Virus record (IMG/VR): IMGVR_UViG_3300046007_000587
Span: 1-20,002 of that record
Source of the DNA: a virus
DNA: 20,002 nucleotides
Reading direction: 5' to 3' (one strand)
The position numbers and the translations under genes are program-made. How positions within the stretch are numbered: position 1 is the stretch's first letter; every line of letters begins with the position of its first letter. The notes beneath the pieces are model-generated. The model saw only the letters and a program-made list of their open reading frames with translations, was not told the origin of the DNA and made no database searches. Positions 13,893 to 20,002 of this stretch are shown one piece after another.

Positions 13893-15746
13893 ATGGCAAT
13901 TGATGTTGCAAAGCTTAAAGCAGCAGCGGCGGGGTCTGAACAAGACAAAGTTAATTGGTATGCAGATCGTATCCAAGAGGGTATGACTGATGCTCAGATT
14001 GCTGCTGCGGTAGATAAAGCGTTAGGTACAAAGTACAGTACTTCCGGTGCTACTGATCCAGATTGGAATTACCTCCAACAAAAAGCTGCTGAGCAAGTTG
14101 TTAAAGAAACATCTAAAAGCAGTGTAAAAGATAAAGCCACTGCATATAACCAGCTTTATCAAGGGGCTGGCCTTACTAATGATGAGATCCAACAAGCAAT
14201 CGTTAACGCTGCTGGAAAACAAGACCCCAACGACATTCGTGCACTGCTTGGGATCGCCGGAGCACAACGCGCTTCCGCTCTACCGTCTGGAGCGGATAAG
14301 GCAACTTATGTAAAACAAATGCTTGGGTATGGATATACCCCTGATGAAATTGCTAACTACATAAATACTGGGGTAGGGCAGCAATCCGATGCAGATATGA
14401 GGGCTCTTTTTGGGCTTGCTAATGTAAACCTTCCTACGTATTTACAACCAAAAGTAGATACAGGCGCAACGTTTAAACCCATAGAAGGTGGTGCAGGTGT
14501 AGCTGTTACTGGAGAGTCTGGATTACGCGAAGGTTATGCGCCTTATGTTCAAGACTTTTTGCAGCGGGCATCTGCTTTACTTGCTAGGCGTGACGCAATA
14601 GATCCTAAGACAGGAGAACCTTTATTTACTGGGCCTCAGTTTGGTACGACATATGGCACCGATACATCTAAAACACTTAGCGATTTACAAACACGCCGCG
14701 AATCCATGATGTCAGGTGACAAAGCGTATACACCGTTTAAATACTCGTTTGCTCCTAAACCTGCCGCAGCAGGTGGAGTGATGTCCTTGGTTGATAGGTA
14801 TCAAACAGGTGGTGACGTTAGTAGTGGTGCAACTACAGGTATGCAGGGTAGCCAAGTAGTGCCTTCAACTTTTACTGCTCCAACTGACGGATATTCCGCT
14901 ACAACTTATACTTCAGGGTATACGGCACCGACTGATATATACAAAGGTCCAGGAGATGCTGGCATTACGGCGGGTACTGCCACTTTTGATACTACTGCGC
15001 GTGATCGGTTGATGAACCCCTATATGTCAGGAGTTGTTGATCCTGCTGCGCGTGAAGCCAAACGTCAGTCTCAAATACAAGGCATGACTAATGCTGCTAA
15101 GTTTGCACAAGCTGGTGCGTTTGGTGGTACTAGAAATGTTCTTGCAGGTGCAGAATTACAGCGCAATCTTGCTACACAGCTTGGTGACATTTATGGGCGT
15201 GGACAGAAAGAAGCCTACGATGCTGCACAAAGGGCGTTTGAAGCCGAGCAAGGGCGTGCGCTTACGGCAGGTGTTGAAACCGAACGTGCTAGACAAGAAG
15301 CAGGAAGGCAAGGACTTTCTGGTGCAGAAGCCGCAGCACGGTTTGGTCTTGACGCAAATAAATTAACCGAACAATCCAGCCAATTTGGTGCTCAGTACGG
15401 ACTCAATGTTGCAACCACTGCTGCTGACTATGAACAAAGAGCGCGGCAGCTCCAGCAACAAGCTGAAGAAGCTCAAGCCAGAGGCGATCAGTTTGCTGCT
15501 GATCTTGCGCTAAGACAACTTCAAGAAGCTAACAATGCAGCAGCGGCTACTCGTGCGTTTGAGTACCAACAAGCTAGAGACACGTACCTTGACCCTTTCC
15601 GTGAGCTTAGCTACGCAAGTTCGTATCTTACTGGGTTGCCGATTAAGGCTGGAGACACGGGAATTAGTCCTCTAGCAGAGTCGCTTGTAGGTTCAGCTTC
15701 CGGTATTGCTCTTCTAAAGAAAGCTCTTGGTCTTCCTGATAATTAG
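13893..15746 (+). CDS. Large helical virion protein with three N-terminal helical repeats
   Basis: A 617-aa protein. The first 180 residues hold three repeats of a helix-turn-helix-like unit with the pattern DK...Y....G.T.DEI...I..A.G at about 18-45, 80-108 and 135-162. The second and third are followed by (D/A)(I/M)RAL(L/F)G(I/L)A. Residue 294 begins GGVMSLVDRYQTGGD, echoing a motif in the preceding protein. Residues 315-360 are Thr/Tyr/Gly-rich (three copies of a TAPTD-type element). From about 380 to 590 the protein is a long Gln/Ala/Arg/Glu-rich helix likely to form a coiled coil. The composition fits an internal or ejection protein. I do not recognise a catalytic domain. Confidence 0.7.
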   Translation: MAIDVAKLKAAAAGSEQDKVNWYADRIQEGMTDAQIAAAVDKALGTKYSTSGATDPDWNYLQQKAAEQVVKETSKSSVKDKATAYNQLYQGAGLTNDEIQQAIVNAAGKQDPNDIRALLGIAGAQRASALPSGADKATYVKQMLGYGYTPDEIANYINTGVGQQSDADMRALFGLANVNLPTYLQPKVDTGATFKPIEGGAGVAVTGESGLREGYAPYVQDFLQRASALLARRDAIDPKTGEPLFTGPQFGTTYGTDTSKTLSDLQTRRESMMSGDKAYTPFKYSFAPKPAAAGGVMSLVDRYQTGGDVSSGATTGMQGSQVVPSTFTAPTDGYSATTYTSGYTAPTDIYKGPGDAGITAGTATFDTTARDRLMNPYMSGVVDPAAREAKRQSQIQGMTNAAKFAQAGAFGGTRNVLAGAELQRNLATQLGDIYGRGQKEAYDAAQRAFEAEQGRALTAGVETERARQEAGRQGLSGAEAAARFGLDANKLTEQSSQFGAQYGLNVATTAADYEQRARQLQQQAEEAQARGDQFAADLALRQLQEANNAAAATRAFEYQQARDTYLDPFRELSYASSYLTGLPIKAGDTGISPLAESLVGSASGIALLKKALGLPDN

Positions 15747-15750
15747 GTGA
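15744..15750 (+). promoter_or_regulatory. Shine-Dalgarno TAGGTGA overlapping the upstream stop
   Basis: The TAG stop of the preceding gene opens TAGGTGA, which ends six bases before the ATG at 15757. Confidence 0.55.
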
Positions 15751-15756
15751 ACAGAT

Positions 15757-17355
15757 ATGGCACAAATACCTTTTCCCCCAGGAGGACCGCAGGTTCAAGC
15801 GGCGCTACAAAATCCTTCTCGGTTCCCTGATCAAAAGCTGCAAGCCTACGCGCAAGGTCAACAGCCTACAGGACAGGTGCCACCACCACTAGCTGCTAAT
15901 GAGCTAACAATACGTAACGCTCAACGCCAAGCAGCTTCTAGACAGCAAGCTATGCAAAACGACCCGTCAAAAAGCCCAACGACATTCCAGCAGCTTCAGG
16001 CTAGAGAACAAGCCCTTGCTCAGAAAGAACAGCAGCTTGGTGTGATGGGTGCGCTCATGGCTAAAAAAGCCCAAGACATGCAAGCCCGTGAGCAAGGTAT
16101 TGCTGCTCTTCCCATGCCGCAAGATATGTTTACTGCTATGGATGGAGGGATTGTGTTTAGCGGCGGCGGTAATGTTGAAGGCTACGCTAGCCGTGGGTTG
16201 GTAGCACCTGATTTGGGTGGGTTTAATGAAGATCGTCCTTCTTTTTCAGTACCTGCTAGCGCTTCCAGAAAGTCAAAAGAAGATTTAGAAGAAGAGGACA
16301 TACTTGCTCGGTTGTTAGATCCTGCTGAACGGTTAGCTGCGCTTTCTAAAGTATCTACACTTAGCAAAGAAGATAGAGAAAAAATAAAAGCTGAACGCAA
16401 GAAAGAGCTTGAAGAACAATACAGCAGATACGAACAAGGTATTGCTGGTCTTGCTGAAGAAGAAGCTGCGGCTATTCGCGGTAAAAAGGGTGATTTCTTA
16501 ACAGGTTTTCTTTCGGGCATACCAGAGCGTGGGGCTGGTGGTCGGCGTATATCCGATGTGCTGTTAGGTGGGGTTAAAGGTCTTGCAGCGCAACAAAAAG
16601 CCGAAGAGGAAAGAGAGACCAAGGCTAATATGCTTATTGCAGCAGCTAAACGTAAACAAGCTGAAGCAAGGTTTGCTGAAGAACGTGGGCGCGATGATAT
16701 TGCTAAGAAAGCCACAGACGAAGCGCAAGCACTACTTGATAAAGCTTTTGGCAGGGAAAGAGAAGTTGAGACGCTTGCTACCGAAGCTGCTAGAGCCGGT
16801 GCTACTTACTTGTCTGGTAAAGATAAAGCCGCATCTCAAGCTGCGCTAAGAGAACGTGCACTAGAGTTAAAGCAACAACAACTATCTATCAATGAAGCTT
16901 TAGCCCAAGGACGTATTAACCAGATGCAAGCTCAGGCGCAGATGGCTGGGATTACCGCAGAACTTAGAGGGTTAGCTGTTCAAAATGCAGCATTACAAGC
17001 GCAGTCGGGTATGTTGCAAGCACAGTCTGGTGCTATGGATAGGGTAGAAAGAACACTCCAAAATAATATTGCGTATGTTAAAGCAGAAACCGATATTTCT
17101 AGATTGTTGGCTAAAGATAAACTTAGCCCCGAAGATGACAAAAAATTAGATACGTTGATAGCAAGAAGGAACGCTATACGGACTGAGACTGAAGCTAGAT
17201 TTGGGTTACGACAACCAAGCGCATCCTCTGGTACCACTGTCCCTGCTAACTTACCTAAAGAAGTTAAAACCAAAGACGGTAAGACTTATACTAGACCGCC
17301 AGGATTTTCTGATGAACAATGGGCGCAATACGTAAAAGAGCAAGGTACTAAATAA
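15757..17355 (+). CDS. Coiled-coil virion/internal protein
   Basis: A 532-aa protein. The N-terminus is Pro/Gln-rich (QIPFPPGGPQVQAALQNPS). Residues 70-115 are a Gln/Ala/Glu helix. Residues 128-155 carry MDGGIVFSGGGN and a Gly-rich turn. Long Glu/Lys/Arg/Ala helices then run from about 170 to 470, broken by a Gly-rich loop (DFLTGFLSGIPERGAGG) near 247-263. The C-terminus has KTKDGKTYTRPPGFSDEQW, a compact motif that resembles the S-P-x-E-W-L repeats at the start of the next protein. No catalytic site is visible. It is likely a structural or ejection protein together with its neighbours. Its TAA overlaps the ATG of the next gene by one base. Confidence 0.68.
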   Translation: MAQIPFPPGGPQVQAALQNPSRFPDQKLQAYAQGQQPTGQVPPPLAANELTIRNAQRQAASRQQAMQNDPSKSPTTFQQLQAREQALAQKEQQLGVMGALMAKKAQDMQAREQGIAALPMPQDMFTAMDGGIVFSGGGNVEGYASRGLVAPDLGGFNEDRPSFSVPASASRKSKEDLEEEDILARLLDPAERLAALSKVSTLSKEDREKIKAERKKELEEQYSRYEQGIAGLAEEEAAAIRGKKGDFLTGFLSGIPERGAGGRRISDVLLGGVKGLAAQQKAEEERETKANMLIAAAKRKQAEARFAEERGRDDIAKKATDEAQALLDKAFGREREVETLATEAARAGATYLSGKDKAASQAALRERALELKQQQLSINEALAQGRINQMQAQAQMAGITAELRGLAVQNAALQAQSGMLQAQSGAMDRVERTLQNNIAYVKAETDISRLLAKDKLSPEDDKKLDTLIARRNAIRTETEARFGLRQPSASSGTTVPANLPKEVKTKDGKTYTRPPGFSDEQWAQYVKEQGTK

Positions 17356-20002
17356 TGTCCCCCCAAGAATGGCTTGCTTCTCAGAAGGGTAGTGCTGCGC
17401 CTGTTAAGGCGATGTCACCAGAAGAATGGCTCGCTGCTCAAAGACAACGGGAAGGTCGCCCTCCAGTAGTAGAAGAAGAGTCAGCCCTCCGCAAAGCTGG
17501 AGATATACCCTTGAGTATTGCTCAAGGTGCGGTTTCTGGTGTTCGCATGATTGCGGATGCTTTTGGTGCGGGCAGCGATACTTCTAAAAATATAAGAAGC
17601 GTAGAAGATTACCTTGGTGGGTTGATGTCTGCCCAAGCCAAGAACGACCAAAAAGAAGTAGCCCGTATTATGAAAGAGGCCCAAGATGCGGGTGCTCTTG
17701 AAAGCGTTGGGTTAGCTCTAAAAGCCTTTTCGGTTGCTCCTGCTAAAACTGTTGCAAATGCTCTTGGTACTTCTGCCCCAGCTATTCTTGCTGGGTTAAT
17801 TGCAACTGTTACCGCCCCGGCGTCTATTCCCGCTGCTGCTATTGGTACGGCTGCTACGTTAGGCCTTGGGACAATCATGGGTGCCGGTACAGTTAAAGGC
17901 ACTATTTATGAAGAGACTAAGAAAGCTCTTAAAGAATACGATATAGATGATAAGAAAGCAGAAGAGATTGCTATAAAAGCTCAAGAGTACGGCGGCAAAA
18001 ACCTGGATATGATTCTTCTGGGGGCTGGGCTTGGTGGGATTGCAGGACGGTTTGGTGCGGAAAAACAATTTGTAGATTCTTTAGCTAAACGCATTACTGC
18101 AAACGTAGCAGCCAAAGAAGCGGCGAAAACTGCTGCTAAAGAAGCTCCTAAAACAGGTGCGGTAGCCGCAGCTAAAAAGGTTGGCGCTGAAGCCGGTAAA
18201 GAAGCTCTTCCTGAATTTGCTCAGGCAGCACAAGAAAAAGGCGCAGAGAATATTGCACTGCAACGTGAGGGTAAAGAGTTAGGTATTAAAGCGTTGGCTG
18301 AAACGCCAACGATGCGCGGTGTGATTGCTGCGGGCACATTAGAAGCTCTTGCTGGTGCTGCGCTAGGTGGTGGGTTGTCTATACCGCAAGCAGTAAAAAT
18401 TGCGCGTGACTCTGGTGCTAGCGACGAACAGATTAAACAACTCCAAGATAGGATTGACGCAGAGCAGGCTAAGAAAGAACTTCAAACTAAAGCTGCTGCG
18501 GTTAGTCCCGAAGCAGTTGTAGGTAGAGCTAGTGAGCTTGTTGGAGAAACACCCTCTGCTGCGGATGTATTGACTGCTGCACAGCAAGCGGTATCAGAGC
18601 AACTAGGAGAACAAGCTCCCGTCACCCCCGAACGAAAAGTAGCTGATGCAGTTACTAAAGTTGATGAAGTTACTTCTCGGATCAATGAACTTACCGACGA
18701 GTACATAGCCGCTGGCATAGAACCTGACAAAGCAAAAATTCAAGCTGCTGCACAAGTAGCAGAAGAGGAAAAAAATGACCAAGAGGTTGAGCAAGCACAG
18801 GCCGAGATTGCTAAAGTTCAAGCCGAAGCCGCGAAGGAGGTCGAAGATGTTGCTAAAACTATCGAACAGTCAGGTGGAGAAAGCGTTCCAATTCCTAGCA
18901 AACCCGCTGGAGGAGTACCCACCGCTAGAGTTGAGCCACCTGTCACCGAGCGAGTGGAACGCGCTGCACCTGTTGTTGAAGAACTTGTACGAAGAGAAGA
19001 GGCACCATCCGGTGCAATAGAGGAAACTAAACCCAAAAAGGAAATCCCCAGTGCCACTACGCCCACCGAAGCCAAGCAAGCAAAAGAAGAGGGAGCAGCA
19101 GCGCCTACTGAAGGAACAGAAGTGGCAGAATTTGCCACAGCAGCCAAGCTCCCTAAAGTTGTCAAGCAGCCTAGCGGTAAGAATGCAGCCGGAGAAAGCG
19201 TAAAGACTTTAGAACTCTCTAATGGTGATAAGGTTCAAATCATCCGTAGAGACAATATGTGGGTGCGGGAAGATGACGGTGTAGTAACGCCTGTAGGTAA
19301 GACGCTACGAGATGCTATTGCTAACGTCACTGGAGTTGCAGCCGAGCCTCTTGCTAAACGTGGCCCCAAGCCTAAGCTAACTGAAGAAGAAAGAGCTACT
19401 AAGGCGGCAGAGAAAAAAGATTGGACTAGCGTTCTTAATTTCTTAGAGCGTTTAATTACCTCTACTAAGAAGCGCGTTGATACTGGCGAGGAAGGTCTTG
19501 CTGTTCAACTTGATAGGTTCTTTGGTCCAAGACCTGAAACACCCGAAGGCCCAAGGAAAACCTACCAGACTCTGTTTGAAGAGCGGACACTCGACAATAT
19601 TCTTAAGTCAAAAACATCTAACCCCGAAGCGTTGGCTGTTTTGCGTAAAAACTTTTATGAGAGCATTTACCCTGCGCTTGAAGTTCTGTATGACCTCAGT
19701 ACGAGACCTCAGCTTGCAACTACTCGCATTAAAGGGATGGCCGAAGCGCAGTTCAACCGTGCGCCTGTAGATATACGGAATCTCATAAAGACTAGAGTTG
19801 AAGGTGCTAGGGCTGCGCCTGCTCCTGACATCGAACAAAAGATCACTGAATTAGCAGAAGAAGCGCCACCTGTGCAAACAGCACAGCCCACTGGCCCTGC
19901 GCCCGTTGTTACTGTTAAGAAGAAAAAGCGTGTGTTTGAGAAGCCAGAAGGTCCGACTGCACCGCTAAGCCAAGTAGAAACAGGGGAAGATTCTACAAGC
20001 GC
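17355..20002 (+). CDS. Giant internal/polyvalent-type phage protein, N-terminal part (runs off the window)
   Basis: I read this frame codon by codon from the ATG at 17355 to the edge with no stop: at least 882 codons. Residues 2-10 and 21-29 are a tandem repeat (SPQEWLASQ, SPEEWLAAQ). Residues 48-70 (GDIPLSIAQGAVSGVRMIADAFG in part) resemble the N-terminal region of giant aquatic phage proteins often labelled large polyvalent proteins. Hydrophobic Ala/Gly-rich stretches at about 136-178, 217-235 and 323-345 could insert into a membrane. About 380-500 is a coiled coil, and 515-605 a Pro/Glu/Ala linker. About 616-660 is a small beta module (LELSNGDKVQII, MWVREDDG). At 668-680 is KRGPKPKLTEEER, then helices. 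Enzymatic domains, if present, must lie beyond the edge. Confidence 0.75.
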   Translation, partial: MSPQEWLASQKGSAAPVKAMSPEEWLAAQRQREGRPPVVEEESALRKAGDIPLSIAQGAVSGVRMIADAFGAGSDTSKNIRSVEDYLGGLMSAQAKNDQKEVARIMKEAQDAGALESVGLALKAFSVAPAKTVANALGTSAPAILAGLIATVTAPASIPAAAIGTAATLGLGTIMGAGTVKGTIYEETKKALKEYDIDDKKAEEIAIKAQEYGGKNLDMILLGAGLGGIAGRFGAEKQFVDSLAKRITANVAAKEAAKTAAKEAPKTGAVAAAKKVGAEAGKEALPEFAQAAQEKGAENIALQREGKELGIKALAETPTMRGVIAAGTLEALAGAALGGGLSIPQAVKIARDSGASDEQIKQLQDRIDAEQAKKELQTKAAAVSPEAVVGRASELVGETPSAADVLTAAQQAVSEQLGEQAPVTPERKVADAVTKVDEVTSRINELTDEYIAAGIEPDKAKIQAAAQVAEEEKNDQEVEQAQAEIAKVQAEAAKEVEDVAKTIEQSGGESVPIPSKPAGGVPTARVEPPVTERVERAAPVVEELVRREEAPSGAIEETKPKKEIPSATTPTEAKQAKEEGAAAPTEGTEVAEFATAAKLPKVVKQPSGKNAAGESVKTLELSNGDKVQIIRRDNMWVREDDGVVTPVGKTLRDAIANVTGVAAEPLAKRGPKPKLTEEERATKAAEKKDWTSVLNFLERLITSTKKRVDTGEEGLAVQLDRFFGPRPETPEGPRKTYQTLFEERTLDNILKSKTSNPEALAVLRKNFYESIYPALEVLYDLSTRPQLATTRIKGMAEAQFNRAPVDIRNLIKTRVEGARAAPAPDIEQKITELAEEAPPVQTAQPTGPAPVVTVKKKKRVFEKPEGPTAPLSQVETGEDSTS

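Noticed and set aside
16182-16715. Minus-strand open frame of 177 aa
   Set aside because: It is Ser/Ala/Leu-rich antisense of a Glu/Lys-rich coiled-coil gene, so it follows from codon bias. It would be the only minus-strand gene in the window.
17355-20002. Small open frames in other frames (for example 18775-19020 and 19477-19770)
   Set aside because: They lie inside one continuous frame that I could read without a stop from 17355 to the edge.
1-20002. tRNA genes, CRISPR arrays, integrase or attachment sites
   Set aside because: None seen by eye; a tRNA scan and repeat search would be needed to exclude them, but coding density leaves almost no room.

Overview
The window looks like part of the late (structural and lysis) region of a tailed bacteriophage (Caudoviricetes), most like those recovered from uncultured freshwater or marine samples. 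All supported genes are on the + strand. They are packed end to end, with stop/start overlaps or gaps of about 20 bases or less, and no intergenic stretch reaches 100 bases. I saw no tRNA, rRNA, CRISPR array, insertion sequence, integrase, reverse transcriptase or clear terminator. Host and tail morphology cannot be fixed from the sequence. The stabilisation-type protein followed by several large Ala/Gln-rich proteins suggests a short-tailed (podovirus-like) particle with ejected internal proteins; this is inference.

Layout: (1) 1-2434 holds the end of a structural gene, two paralogous small proteins flanking a 64-aa protein, and a 387-aa protein made of about 17 copies of a short GV.ASGAVGSV-type repeat. 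(2) 2438-4728 holds the tail fibre/adhesin, with a large glycine- and cysteine-rich C-terminal domain, and its probable assembly chaperone. (3) 4734-7534 is an accessory cassette: a GT-A-like glycosyltransferase, three mutually dissimilar 2-oxoglutarate/Fe(II) oxygenase-like proteins and a 78-aa unknown, mostly joined by ATGA overlaps. The first part is distinctly AT-rich. (4) 7524-8891 is the lysis module: a two-TM holin-like protein, a second membrane protein resembling 3TM holins, and a GH24 lysozyme. (5) 8895-11740 holds two virion structural proteins, a 691-aa stabilisation-type protein and a 257-aa protein that ends in two copies of the same repeat seen in region 1. (6) 11752-20002 holds four large Ala/Gln/Glu-rich proteins, probably internal/ejection proteins. 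The last is open through the window edge (at least 882 codons) and resembles the giant polyvalent proteins of aquatic phages.

A reasonable reading is that regions 1-2 build the host-recognition apparatus, region 3 chemically modifies a surface (the phage's own fibre or the host envelope), region 4 releases progeny, and regions 5-6 complete the tail and load proteins for delivery. The most interesting parts are the glycosyltransferase plus triple-oxygenase cassette beside a fibre rich in X-Pro-Gly sites, and the repeat module that appears in two genes about 9 kb apart.
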